Assembly: GCA_000333855.2 (NCBI GenBank)
Contig: CM007315.1
Location: 1 to 64,000 of the forward strand
Source of the DNA: Endotrypanum monterogeii
Taxonomy: Eukaryota; Euglenozoa; Kinetoplastea; Trypanosomatida; Trypanosomatidae
Reading direction: 5' to 3'
Length of the DNA stretch: 64,000 nucleotides
Position 1 is the stretch's first letter, and every line of letters begins with the position of its first letter. Positions 50,521 to 59,840 of the stretch are shown here, piece by piece. The position numbers and the translations under genes are program-made. The notes under the pieces were generated by a model. The model saw nothing but the letters and a program-made list of their open reading frames with translations. It was not told where the DNA came from and ran no database searches.

Positions 50521-50522
50521 CT
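50521..50522 (-). promoter_or_regulatory. Predicted trans-splice acceptor for YTM1 with very long pyrimidine tract
   Basis: The minus strand of about 50690-50523 is pyrimidine-rich and free of AG for roughly 170 nt, including five or six copies of TTCCC (complement of GGGAA, 50641-50668). The first AG is at 50522-50521, 84 nt upstream of the start. Confidence 0.5.
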
Positions 50523-51087
50523 TTGAGGAATAAAAGAGCCCAGGGGGTGGGGGATCGAAATTGGGGTGGAAGCGGGGGGAGATGCAACAGAGAAAGAGGA
50601 TGGAGAGGCAAGTAGTGGATCGGAGGAGCGAGACGCAAGGGAGGGAAGGGAAGGGAAGGGAAGGGAAGGGGGGAGAGGAAGGGTGCATCCAGCAGAACTG
50701 CGTCTGCCGCACGGTTGGCAAAGATGTCCGTCAGGGATTGAGATTTAGGAAGAAAGAGGGGGACGAAGAGGGGGAAGCCAGCATTCAGAGAGAAATTACA
50801 GATGTCACCATCTTCCATGGTACGGCAGAGAAAAAAAAAAAGCGGCGGATGCTTTGAGCGATAAAAGGAGCGAGATGTGTAGGGGAGGGCAAGACAATCC
50901 TCTCTCCCACTCTGATTCCCATCAATCCCCACCGCTCTGACAGCAACAAAACTACATTTCGACGTAAATAACACGGTTGATTTTCTTTTCCCCATGAGAA
51001 TATGTGAGGGATCAAATCTGTTCAGTATTTGAATTTTCATAGCAATGTACTGTGTGAAGTAGAATTGAAAAGTTGTTCTGTACCGTG

Positions 51088-51117
51088 GTGTGTCCTGGTG
51101 CGCTGCCAGGGACACAC
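51088..51117 (-). other. Hairpin in 3' UTR of the 51-residue protein gene
   Basis: Inverted repeat: 51088-51098 pairs with 51106-51117 for 11 base pairs with one bulged base (51111), around a 7-base loop (51099-51105). It lies about 90 nt past the stop of the 51-residue gene in the sense of transcription. Confidence 0.6.
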
Positions 51118-51204
51118 GACAAAAAAATTGCCTTAGAGTCCCTCTCAGAGCATTCGGTGCTCCGTCGGTAAGGACCGAAGACCACCATCAGTGCCCCCCA
51201 TTAC

Positions 51205-51360
51205 TCATTGTCGCTTGATGCGCCTTTCGGGTGGCGGTGGGTTTGACTCGGTGGAGATATTCATGTAGACTACAAAAAAAGCGATGGAGAAAAGGAAGAG
51301 AAGCATCGACCAGATCGCTACGTCACCGCTTCGCCAAACCCACGGCCGATAAACTGCCAT
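51205..51360 (-). CDS. 51-residue single-pass membrane microprotein, function unknown
   Basis: A complete small frame, ATG to TGA. The protein has an aromatic N-terminus (MAVYRPWVWRSGDVAIW), one membrane segment at about 17-34 (SMLLFLFSIAFFVVYM), and a Pro/Arg/Lys-rich tail (PPPPERRIKRQ). It has a predicted splice acceptor 47 nt upstream and sits in an otherwise unexplained gap of about 1.35 kb between YTM1 and the 193-residue gene, the right size for one more gene. The composition is protein-like rather than random, and the positive-outside-helix pattern suggests a real small membrane subunit. Small ER or mitochondrial complex subunits look like this; I cannot assign one. Confidence 0.65.
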   Translation of the reverse strand: MAVYRPWVWRSGDVAIWSMLLFLFSIAFFVVYMNISTESNPPPPERRIKRQ

Positions 51361-51793
51361 GATCACTCGGTGATATCTGTGTAGGCTCCTCGTGTGATAA
51401 CCTCCCGCTTAGAGTGCGTCCGGTGGACGAGGGGAGGAAGCGATTTTTTGCACCAAGTGCTGCGCAGCTTCCAAACGATGATGCTTTCCGGTGCGGAGAT
51501 TACCTGTTGTAGATATGCTTCTGCGGGCGTGGGCGCGCTCCTTGTCAATAAAGTGTTTGCGAGAGCTGTTAGGATGACGTTGAGGAAAGGAGAGGAAAAA
51601 AAGATAAATAAATAAAAACTGAGCACAACGACCTGTCGACAAAACAGAAGCAACATGAACAGATGCGATCAAGCACAGGAGGAGGGGGAGGGGGGCGTCG
51701 AGTGAGGCGCAAGCAAACTCGAGTAGCTGTTCTCTGTCCAAGTAAGATGGTTGGTTTTTTTTTCTTTTCCTATGTCTTTCTGGTGCAATAGGG
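51361..51793. other. Intergenic
   Basis: Contains pyrimidine tracts for the 51-residue gene and the 3' UTR of the 193-residue gene, with an A-rich/TAAA tract near 51596-51618 and a T-rich tract near 51753-51768. No gene seen. Confidence 0.6.
51408..51409 (-). promoter_or_regulatory. Predicted trans-splice acceptor for the 51-residue gene
   Basis: Minus-strand pyrimidine tract (about 51450-51437) with first AG at 51409-51408. The 5' UTR would be 47 nt. A stronger pyrimidine stretch lies further upstream (51580-51610). Confidence 0.4.
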
Positions 51794-52375
51794 CTAAAGG
51801 TAGCAAAGACAATGAGCAGAGAGCGTGAGTAAAGAAGGCAAGTATATATCAGACACACCTGCCGGATGCCGGTATCGCGGCTCCGGCAATGGTGAGCACA
51901 GCACTGTAGGCGAGGGGCCTTGCATGGCAGGGGACGGCGAGGGGTGAGAGGTCAAATACACAAACGCGTTGCTCTGCAAAGCACCTCTGCCACTGTGAGC
52001 CACCTCGGTGAGCAGAAACACGTACTCACGGTATTCTCGCAGAGCAGCCGCGCTTAACGCAAGCCCGTTTTCATTTCCGCACAAGACACTAGAGGCGAGG
52101 TCGTACAGACTCCGGGGACGCTGCTGCTGCACGCTCACGCAGCAGCCAAGAGCGATCGACCCGTGATCAAACACGAGCGGATGTTCAAAGAAGAATGTGT
52201 TGTGGCCATAGAAAAGTCCCTTCTGGGTGGTGGGTGCCCCCCACAGCGGCGGAGTGACACCACACGGGGATACTGTGGCACTGGTGACGACGTCCACGAG
52301 AGGCGCGTCCGTCAAGTCAAATTCGAGTGTGCGTGCCTCCGGCTGATAACGGGCCGCGAAAATGTGATATTCCAT
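51794..52375 (-). CDS. Unrecognised 193-residue protein
   Basis: Not recognised. Starts MEYHIFAARYQPEARTLEF, has a Phe/His-rich centre (GLFYGHNTFFFEHPLVFDHG), a Ser/Arg helical stretch, and a Pro/Ser-rich C-terminus ending in a hydrophobic run. The frame is open upstream for 45 codons without ATG, and its sequence also looks protein-like. A strong pyrimidine tract followed by the first AG at 52450-52449 puts the mRNA 5' end inside that open stretch, so the ATG ending at 52375 is the best start. Whether an upstream non-ATG extension ever existed in relatives is open. Confidence 0.7.
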   Translation of the reverse strand: MEYHIFAARYQPEARTLEFDLTDAPLVDVVTSATVSPCGVTPPLWGAPTTQKGLFYGHNTFFFEHPLVFDHGSIALGCCVSVQQQRPRSLYDLASSVLCGNENGLALSAAALREYREYVFLLTEVAHSGRGALQSNAFVYLTSHPSPSPAMQGPSPTVLCSPLPEPRYRHPAGVSDIYLPSLLTLSAHCLCYL

Positions 52376-52987
52376 CTGCAAGCGCTTGTGCACCACCTCC
52401 GCTGGGAGGCTTGCGTGCGGATCAATGTGTGCCGGGTGGTGAGTCCCTCTAGGTAGATCAAGACCCGTGCGCAAGTAAAGCAGAAAGAACGGTTTTGTGT
52501 AAAGAAGGTATTATGATGGTGAGAGGAAGGGAAGGGAGGGGGAGGGGGTGGGAGGTTTGCGTTAGCTATCGAGTAGACGCTTGACGAAAGTCAGATTGAC
52601 CGAGCACCTCTGTCCTATCTTTTTCGATGGAAAGGGGCAGCGAAGCACAGGAACTGGGGTGTCTACCCGTGCTCCCGTTGCTCCATCATTTTATTTCCGT
52701 ATGTGTGCGTGTGTGTGTGTTTGTGCAGACAAATGTGGTGGTATAAGTCGGTCTTGTGTGGGCCCGACAAGGGCGACCGCTAAGCACACACACGCACACA
52801 CACACCGGTGAGTACACACATCTGTGTATGCATGCAGCCATGCTCACAGTTTCTTGTCTAGGTGCCATAAGTCAGAGGGTTCGACAGATAGCGAGTTGTT
52901 GTCACACCGCAAGTTCAGGGGGGTGCAGAGAAGCATGACTTACTTAAGAGCACTGCCTTGTCTCACGAACATTCCATCGCAGTTATG
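52376..52987. other. Intergenic with G-rich tract
   Basis: Contains the acceptor above, a G-rich tract (52526-52555) and GT/CA runs near 52702-52722 and 52785-52804. No gene seen. Confidence 0.6.
52449..52450 (-). promoter_or_regulatory. Predicted trans-splice acceptor for the 193-residue gene
   Basis: Minus-strand pyrimidine tract (52555-52521; its complement is G-rich) with first AG at 52450-52449 and a 5' UTR of 73 nt. Confidence 0.5.
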
Positions 52988-54556
52988 TCAGCTCCTCAGC
53001 TCCTCTGCCGTGAGGAGGAAGCACAGGCCGAGATCCTTGTCAAGCGGGCAGCCACTCACCAGCAGTGTCAGCCGCTCCGGCGTCACCGACTCGACCAGCG
53101 CAAACCCCTGGACGGTGCCGTGGCGGATGCGGCGCTCAAATGCGCTGAACGGAAGTCGACGCAGCTCTTCATCAGCGGTGCGCTCGTACTCGGTAGCCGT
53201 GCTGATGGCGACAATGTGGTCTTTGAGAGCGACGTCCTGCAGGGTGATGAACGATACCGCGGCCACATCCACCTTCTGCTGGCCCGCGTCCTCGCCGTCC
53301 ATCATGGGAAGCAGCGTTGACATGGCGTCTATCGCAGCCGCGCCGACGGTCGCGATGCGCACTTGCGAGGCCTCGAGGGTGACCAGGGTGGGTTTTACTG
53401 GCGAGGTCGGCGTGCCGAAGAAGTACTGCAGCCACCTCTGCCGCTTCCACAGCGACACCGGCACCGAGCGCGTGAGCTCTACGGAGTCCAATAGAAAAAG
53501 CTTAAAATGCTGCCCGCCTCCACAACCCACCTCGGGCGGCACGTTCCAGCGCGAGTCGAGCATTCCTTGCACAATGTCCATCGACTCCCCCCCCTCGAAG
53601 CGCTCCCATGCGCGCTGCACAAGCTTCCAGCGTAGCCAGGAGCTGCCAATAACGCAGACATGGTCGATGTCCGCAGCAACAATGACATCTAATAGGGTGT
53701 CGAGGGGGTTTGTCAGCATTTTATCGCTGCGCAGCGCGGTCGGGGAAGTGTATGCGGAAGTGGTGGGGTCAGTGACTGGTACCGCCGCTGTCGCTGCCGC
53801 CTCCGCCTGCTCCACCACATGCGGCTCCACGACACCAAAATCGAAGAAAAGACCGCCCACGCGGCACCGCTCACTTCGGGCCATTTTCTCGAGGCCGTAC
53901 GGCAGCAGCTGCTGGACCCAGTGTAGGTAAAGACGTGGATTAGCAGTGCGTGACTGACCCACTTGAGCATAGAGCGCCGGCATCAGATTTGTCTCCTCCT
54001 CGATGTCCATGCAGTGCTGGGCATGGTAGAGAGCGATGTTACCTGGTAGCGCAAAGGCAGGAGTGTCCAGAACTCCATCCAGGAGCAAGGGGTGGTAGCC
54101 GAGGCGTACTGCAAAGTTGCTGAGCCAGCGCACATAGGTGCTCGCACCGCAGTGATGACGGTCACTCACGAAAAGCACACGGGGTCCGATATCATTGCAG
54201 CCACGGGCCTCTACTCGCCCACGCTCCAGGTGAGAGTGGAAGTCGAGTAGAGAGCGCACCCACGTCGTCCCCAATGAGGTCGCATAGCATCGCTGGAGCA
54301 CCGTCGGTGGTGCCACCAGTAGCAAGGTGCAGCCTGTGGAAGTGAAAATACTAAGGGAGCGACCCGGCGGCAGGTGCACCGGTACACCCGGGATCAGTTC
54401 CGTCCCAAATACCTCCGCCCGCGCCACAGAAGAGGAGCCATCCTCTTCCACCGGCTTCCGCAGCGTCACCTTGGATAGCTGAGTAGAGGAGAGCGATGTA
54501 AAAATGCGCAGCTCACAGAAGGTGCCAAGGACATACTCTCTCTCCAAAGACACCAT
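52988..54556 (-). CDS. CLP1: CLP1-like polyadenylation/RNA processing factor with degenerate P-loop
   Basis: CLP1 belongs to the pre-mRNA cleavage and polyadenylation machinery; animal CLP1 is also an RNA 5'-kinase. 522 residues, longer than human CLP1 (425). The N-terminal beta domain (CELRIFTSL, GTELIPGVPVHLPPG, LSIFTSTGCTL) is followed by the P-loop region and NFAVRLGYHPLLLDG, then PGNIALYH. The Walker A stretch reads SDRHHCGAST (131-140) where CLP1 proteins have GxxxxGKS/T: the catalytic Lys is Ala138 and the first Gly is Ser131, so kinase activity is unlikely. The central part has an Ala-rich insert (about 255-275). The C-terminal domain aligns in style (RWLQYFFG, then SLLPM). The start ATG at 54556 begins the conserved N-domain, acceptor 47 nt upstream. 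Confidence 0.88.
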   Translation of the reverse strand: MVSLEREYVLGTFCELRIFTSLSSTQLSKVTLRKPVEEDGSSSVARAEVFGTELIPGVPVHLPPGRSLSIFTSTGCTLLLVAPPTVLQRCYATSLGTTWVRSLLDFHSHLERGRVEARGCNDIGPRVLFVSDRHHCGASTYVRWLSNFAVRLGYHPLLLDGVLDTPAFALPGNIALYHAQHCMDIEEETNLMPALYAQVGQSRTANPRLYLHWVQQLLPYGLEKMARSERCRVGGLFFDFGVVEPHVVEQAEAAATAAVPVTDPTTSAYTSPTALRSDKMLTNPLDTLLDVIVAADIDHVCVIGSSWLRWKLVQRAWERFEGGESMDIVQGMLDSRWNVPPEVGCGGGQHFKLFLLDSVELTRSVPVSLWKRQRWLQYFFGTPTSPVKPTLVTLEASQVRIATVGAAAIDAMSTLLPMMDGEDAGQQKVDVAAVSFITLQDVALKDHIVAISTATEYERTADEELRRLPFSAFERRIRHGTVQGFALVESVTPERLTLLVSGCPLDKDLGLCFLLTAEELRS

Positions 54557-55066
54557 TATGCTCTACAGAGAAAAAATGTCGTGAGCAAAGCAGCGGTGGT
54601 GGGCTGCAAATGATGAGGGCGGTGTTTGTGTCACGACGCCCAAAGTGTATCGGGCAAAAAAAAAAAAGCGTTGAGAGGTGAAAAGCAGAGGCGAAAGATA
54701 TATAATGTGGGGTCTCTACCAAAGGCAGCATATACCCCCCCCCTTATGCGCCTGCGCCTTCCGCTGCCACCACCCTTACCCCGGCGCACACCCGCTCACA
54801 TGAAAAAAAGGTTCGCGAGAGAGCTTCCGTTGTTTACCCGCCGTTTCCGTATTCATGAGAACAGCTCGTTTTGAGATGCCTCTTGTGAGCATACTGTGTC
54901 GTTCTGCATGAGCAGATGTAAAACTTTTTCATAGGCACATGGGACATCACCAGTGCCCTAATCGCATCCACAACAAATACACCTCCAAGAGCACACAGAG
55001 AGAGTGAGTGAGAGAGGGGGGGGGGGAAAGAACAAAAGCACTTAGAAGCCGCTTCAATGAATGCGG
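54557..55066. other. Intergenic
   Basis: Holds the CLP1 5' region and the 3' UTR of the 197-residue gene, with a C10 run near 54736 and a G-rich patch near 55018-55026. No gene seen. Confidence 0.6.
54604..54605 (-). promoter_or_regulatory. Predicted trans-splice acceptor for CLP1
   Basis: Minus-strand T-rich tract (about 54668-54657 and beyond) with first AG at 54605-54604. The 5' UTR is about 47 nt. Confidence 0.45.
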
Positions 55067-55660
55067 TCAACGCCTTGCGTGCGCCGGTGCCTCTAGTATC
55101 CAGCTGTTGTAACCAGCAGGCAGTGATGGCCGCGGGGCCGCAGGCTGGGGAACGAGTTGCTCTTCAACGACACCGTGATCGTTCACCACAGTGCGTCGGA
55201 GTAGGTGCGCCTCCTGCAGGACCTGCGCCACAGCAAGTAGTACATCTGTGTCACCCTGCAGCATCGCTTTGGCGTGCTCCCGTTCTACCGGGTCGTCCAT
55301 TTGACGGCGCAACTCCTTTATGATACTATACACCTCCGCCGTGGCGATGCCGTGCACCTTCGACGGAGCGTGGACCGGCGGCAGCGGAGGCAGAGGGTAG
55401 ACCAGCTGCCCCCCCTCCTCCTCCTCCTCCTCGTCACTTTCGTCACCGTCCTCTCCCTCTTCGTCATCCTCGATGTCGTCCTCTTCGTCCTGCTCGCCGT
55501 CGCTGGCAGCAGTAGAAGCTGCACTGGTATCGGAAGAAGGTGAAGCGCTCTGCTGCTCCTCCTCGTCCTCCTCACCGTTGCGCGTCGTCGCCTGCTCCTC
55601 TTCCTTCACCACCGCTGCTGTGAGGGGCGGAACCCGATCATGAGTAGAAGAAGATTCCAT
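55067..55660 (-). CDS. Acidic 197-residue protein, unrecognised
   Basis: Not recognised. Residues 20-85 are extremely acidic and Ser-rich (EEDEEEQQSAS, EDDIEDDEEGEDGDESDEEE), probably disordered and possibly a nucleolar or chromatin-type segment. After a Pro-rich hinge (PLPPLPPVHAP), residues 100-165 form a compact helical region (VYSIIKELRRQM, then HAKAMLQGDTDVLLAVAQVL). The last 30 residues are Pro/Ala-rich. The start ATG at 55660 opens the frame. Acidic low complexity makes similarity searching unreliable, so the globular part 100-165 is the region to trust. Confidence 0.75.
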   Translation of the reverse strand: MESSSTHDRVPPLTAAVVKEEEQATTRNGEEDEEEQQSASPSSDTSAASTAASDGEQDEEDDIEDDEEGEDGDESDEEEEEEGGQLVYPLPPLPPVHAPSKVHGIATAEVYSIIKELRRQMDDPVEREHAKAMLQGDTDVLLAVAQVLQEAHLLRRTVVNDHGVVEEQLVPQPAAPRPSLPAGYNSWILEAPAHARR

Positions 55661-56491
55661 TCAGTCCCCCACCCCCTTTCCCTTGGTAGACTCGCAGTTG
55701 GACAATACGCACGAACAAGTGTTGTGCGCACACACACGAGAGATAGATGGACTTGAAAAAAAAAATCACTGTAGTAGTATCCAGCAAACATGCATGTGGT
55801 ATCACGAGCGTATAGGAAAGATGAGGAGAATGCGGGAGGGGGGAAGGGCACGCAAGATATATTTTCGTATGAGTGTGTATTGATTTTCGGATATCAGGCA
55901 GAATAAAATGGGGCAAGTAGAGGGATAGAGGAGAAAGGGCATACAACTGATAACTAGCTAAATAGCAAGGACGGGAAACACGTGTGTGTGTGTGTGGAAG
56001 CAGAGGGACAGATTTTACATGACACTGCACGTGTGTCAGGCAGCGCCGAGGGAGGAGGAGGAAGTGCGGGAAAGGGAGGGAGAACGGTGCCCGCCAACGG
56101 ACACTTCGAAACATGAAGAATCATCTTTTTCGATCTGAGCTATAGAAAAAAAAAAAAGGCGCGCGTGTGGTGCACACGAGTGATGCACAGCGCAGTAATC
56201 TACATCGTCCATCCAGATTGACGTGAAATGAAAAAGTAACACCAAGAACAAAACCAAAAAAAAAATCACGCACATACGCACACATTGAAAAAAACAAATT
56301 CAGCAGCTAGCGTGTCAAAGCGCGTGAGAGTGGAAATGTTCGCAAGCAGATAATGGAGAAGAGCCATTATCGGGAGCCTAACAACAACAACAAATAAGAT
56401 GAAGTGAGACATACCCAAAAAGGGGAATGGAGAGGAGGGGGGCGAAATGTATCTGAATTACTTCTCTTCATCCTCCCATTCAAATACCCCA
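55661..56491. other. Intergenic
   Basis: Ordinary UTR-like sequence with an A10 run (55754-55763), a GT run (about 55982-55994) and A-rich DNA near 56143-56155. No gene seen. Confidence 0.6.
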
Positions 56492-59071
56492 TTAAACACC
56501 ATCAACCGACAGCTGATGAGCAGCAAGCATCTGCTTGACCACCTCAGCCACCTCCTCGCCAGCTTCTCGGGAGACAGACAGGAGCCCAATGACTGCCATG
56601 TCCAGCCTTTCACGCGTGCAGACAAGTTCTATGTCTCGCAAAACAGCAGGGTCCACGTTTTCTCGAGCCTTTCCAATAGCCTGATCGTAGCGAACGACAG
56701 TCTCACGCAACGCCAAGATTTCCTGCGTGACTGCCTCATACTCTTGTAACATTTGCCTCTGGGCGTGTTCGACTCGCTGGCGCTCGAACTGCAGCGCGCG
56801 CAGCTCCTCTTGCTTGCTACGCGAGGTAGCTTGGAATTCATTCGCCTCCAAGGCGCGGCGGCTTAGTGCGCTTTTCAACTCTTTGAATTTGGCTTTGAGC
56901 GATTTTTGGGTTTGCACCTCCGGGTCTTTTTCGGAGACTCTATCGAATTTATGTTTGTAGCTCCAGTTGCTCGCCTTAATGACAACGATCGTCTTCTCAA
57001 GCTTTAGCATCTCTTTTTCCATGCGACGGATGCGCGCGTCGAGGGAATCGCCGCGGTGTTGAAGGTCCTCACGCTCCTTTGCAGCTTCAATGACCAGCTG
57101 GACCTGGGAAAGGCGTGCCTGTGTGGGATCCATGCGGCCTACAAGCACCTCCTGCCTGTTCTTCACTGCTGTCAGGTTCTTCTTTCGGTCGAGCAGCTCC
57201 GCCATAAGCCGCTTTCGCTCCTCCTCCGCAAGATTCGCCTCCTTCTTCAACAGACGGTGATGCGCCTCGATCTCCGCCTCACGCTCCGCCACATCGGCTT
57301 CGAGTTGTCGCTTCCTCTCCTCCAATGTAAGCAGCTGGGCGTCTTTGTCCCGGACCTCGTTGCGCAACCGGATCAACTGCAACTCCAGGGTGTCGACCTT
57401 GATGAGAAGGTCCTCGCGTTGCTTCTCCAGATTCTTTGCGTCTCGACTGCAATGGGTGCAATGCAAATTCATTTCCAACACCTCCTCCAGTGCGCGCTTC
57501 TTTGCCGTCTCCAGTTTCTCGATCGCTATAACGGACTGGCGCATTTCCTCACGCACACGCTTTACCTGCTCCTTCAGGGTGCGGTTCTGCTTCTCAACCT
57601 CGTCCAGCGTTTTCTGCAGAAGATCAATTTTGCTACGCAGCTCTTTCTGCTCCTCCTCTGTGCGCTCACCTTTGGCGCGGCTGACGCGCTTCTCCATCTG
57701 CTGGACATTGAACTCGATGTTGTACAGTACGCCCTGCTGAGAAAACGACTCGCCATCGAGCTGATTTATTTTGGCGTTGAAATTTTTTCCCTGCGCCTGT
57801 GCCCCGCTGATCTCGCTCAGGTGTGTCGTCTGTGTTTTGCGCACATTTGCTAGGTCCTGGTTCGCCCTGAAGGCGGCCGTCTTGAGATGTTCAATATCTT
57901 TTTCGATGCTGACAGACGCGTGTTCGGCATCTTTGAGGAGCTGCGCGATGAACTCTGCCTGCTTCTGGAGATCACTGGTAATAAGCTTCTCCTCGTTGAG
58001 CTTATCCGTTGCAGCGGCGCGCCGCTTCTCAGTCATCTCCAGTTCTCTCCTGCGGCGCTCAATTTCATCGATTGTCTCCTCCAACTGAAGGATCGCAGCC
58101 CGCTTATCTCGGGTGGCCCGCGAGGATTTTTCGCGCAAGGCGTTCACCTCATCCTCCAAATTTTGAACCTCCTGCGTCAGAACTGGAACAAATTCTTGCA
58201 ACCGGTGCAACTTCTTTTCGCGCTCTGCTATGCTGTCGTTGATCGCCGCCGTCTCTCTCTTCGCTTCGTCGAGTGAATCTGAGAGCGATTTTTTCAGCTG
58301 CTGCCGCTGCTGGATCCAGGCAACGCCCTCGGCGTACTGCTCCGCCGAGACGCGAATAGCCTCATCACGCTCGGCAATGCTGCGAACCACCTGCTCCCAC
58401 TCGGCTAGGAGGCCACCGCGCTCGTCGTGAAGCTTGCGGTACTCGCCGGCGACGCGGTCGAGCTCTCCCTGCACGTGCTGCGCGTTCAGCACCTCTTCTT
58501 CAAGCTGCTTGCGCTGCTTTTGCGTTCCAGCCTCGGCCTTTTCGATGCGGTGAGTGAGCTGCTTCATCTTGGCCTCATCTAGCTTCGAGTAGTGAGCGAT
58601 GGCAAGCTCGTCCTCCTCCTTTTGCCGGCGTGCTTCGTCCCACTGCTCGAGCTCCTCTTGGTTGTAATCCATCGTCTTTTTCAGCTCCTCAATCTTCAGG
58701 TTTCCGTGAAAGATGCGGTCCTGCAGCATAGTGAGCCGATCGCGCACGTCCTCGGAGCTTTTCTCGAGAAGCGACTTCCGCTGCTTCAGGCGAGCGCACT
58801 CCCGCTCCATCACGCGGCACATGTTCTCCTCCGAGTCCACCTCGCGTCTCTTGGTATCGGAGAGGCTTTGTGTGTTGACGATTTCTGCGCGGACGTTACT
58901 GAGATGTTCCTTCATGAACTGAAGCCGACGCTGCTGATCATCAACGCTCCCCTGTCGCTCCTCTAGTTGCTGTTCGAGGCGCGTAAGCTGAGCAGTAAGC
59001 TCCTTGTTGGTCGCATTGAGCAGCTCCAGCGGCAGCGCCTCAGCTGTCGCATCCACTATGTCAAGGTTCAT
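56492..59071 (-). CDS. CCDC39: CCDC39/FAP59 axonemal ruler protein
   Basis: Axonemal coiled-coil protein that with CCDC40 forms the 96-nm ruler on doublet microtubules and positions inner dynein arms. 859 residues, almost all coiled coil, close to human CCDC39 (941). Identity goes beyond general coiled coil: NLKIEELKKTMDYNQEELEQ (about 123-142) and GESFSQQGVLYNIEFNVQQM (about 445-464) with EKRVSRAKGE just after match conserved CCDC39 segments in order and spacing. The start ATG at 59071 follows a good acceptor (5' UTR about 117 nt). In trypanosomatids loss would be expected to impair flagellar motility; this is family knowledge, not shown here. Confidence 0.92.
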   Translation of the reverse strand: MNLDIVDATAEALPLELLNATNKELTAQLTRLEQQLEERQGSVDDQQRRLQFMKEHLSNVRAEIVNTQSLSDTKRREVDSEENMCRVMERECARLKQRKSLLEKSSEDVRDRLTMLQDRIFHGNLKIEELKKTMDYNQEELEQWDEARRQKEEDELAIAHYSKLDEAKMKQLTHRIEKAEAGTQKQRKQLEEEVLNAQHVQGELDRVAGEYRKLHDERGGLLAEWEQVVRSIAERDEAIRVSAEQYAEGVAWIQQRQQLKKSLSDSLDEAKRETAAINDSIAEREKKLHRLQEFVPVLTQEVQNLEDEVNALREKSSRATRDKRAAILQLEETIDEIERRRRELEMTEKRRAAATDKLNEEKLITSDLQKQAEFIAQLLKDAEHASVSIEKDIEHLKTAAFRANQDLANVRKTQTTHLSEISGAQAQGKNFNAKINQLDGESFSQQGVLYNIEFNVQQMEKRVSRAKGERTEEEQKELRSKIDLLQKTLDEVEKQNRTLKEQVKRVREEMRQSVIAIEKLETAKKRALEEVLEMNLHCTHCSRDAKNLEKQREDLLIKVDTLELQLIRLRNEVRDKDAQLLTLEERKRQLEADVAEREAEIEAHHRLLKKEANLAEEERKRLMAELLDRKKNLTAVKNRQEVLVGRMDPTQARLSQVQLVIEAAKEREDLQHRGDSLDARIRRMEKEMLKLEKTIVVIKASNWSYKHKFDRVSEKDPEVQTQKSLKAKFKELKSALSRRALEANEFQATSRSKQEELRALQFERQRVEHAQRQMLQEYEAVTQEILALRETVVRYDQAIGKARENVDPAVLRDIELVCTRERLDMAVIGLLSVSREAGEEVAEVVKQMLAAHQLSVDGV

Positions 59072-59188
59072 TTTTTTTTCTTCCTATCTTCGGTGTGCAC
59101 CTCTGCCTGAGCTCGCACTCTCTTTGAGTGTTTGTGTGAGTTACGTGTATGACGGTGCGCGGGGCGGAAATCAGGACATGTGGTACCC

Positions 59189-59190
59189 CT
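59189..59190 (-). promoter_or_regulatory. Predicted trans-splice acceptor for CCDC39
   Basis: Long minus-strand pyrimidine tract (about 59270-59200) with first AG at 59190-59189. The 5' UTR is about 117 nt. Confidence 0.55.
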
Positions 59191-59837
59191 GATAAGTTCG
59201 GGTGGGGGGAGGGGGGAGAAGGTGAGAAAGCGAGGGGGGGAAATCAAAGGACATGGAGAGAGCAGAATAGTTCATGAGCCCAACTTCGGATTCGGAGGTG
59301 AGGGGGTGGTGGTGAAGAAGCACGGGTGCTCTCACAACAAGCAACCATAACCCCCCCCATCCCCCTCAGCACTGCGAGTGACATGTGCAACTTGGAGTTA
59401 TATGGTTCATGATTAGCGGTGTGGGTGAGCATGCGAGGTTGGCTCGCCCAGTAGTTGATATCACGTAAAGGAGAAAAAAGGGAGGATCATCAAGGGCAGA
59501 AACAACCTTGAAAAAGGGTGACATACACAAAAAGCGAAACACTGGTGAATTGAAAAAAAAAGAAGGGGGAGAAGAGCGTTAGAAATACACCATGAAGTAG
59601 TCTATTCTCCCCTCCCCTCCCACTTCTGTATATATGTGTGTAGCTGTCTTGAAGCTTGCAGCGCCTCGGATCGAGCTCCCCTATGTGGCTTTGGTATCAT
59701 AACGAGTTGACTGCAGTTGAAGCGTTTGCATATGCGTAACGATGAGGAATTCAGAGTTTTTTTTTATTTTTCGGTTCATTTCACGCGCTGCCGCCTCCAA
59801 CTCCATTCGCGGCCATGTGTCTCTCCACTCTGCCCTA

Positions 59838-59840
<3 letters not shown>

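Larger units (their letters stand above)
50437..51204. other. Intergenic: 3' UTR of the 51-residue gene and YTM1 5' region
   Basis: Holds the YTM1 acceptor and its extended pyrimidine tract, the GGGAA pentamer repeat (50641-50668), and two hairpins at 51088-51117 and 51165-51178. No additional protein gene seen. Confidence 0.6.

Noticed and set aside
51088..51117. Hairpin as an L1Tc-type (Pr77/HDV-like) ribozyme or snoRNA
   Set aside because: The CCCTGG word is suggestive, but there is no second pseudoknot helix, no box motif and no retroposon body nearby.
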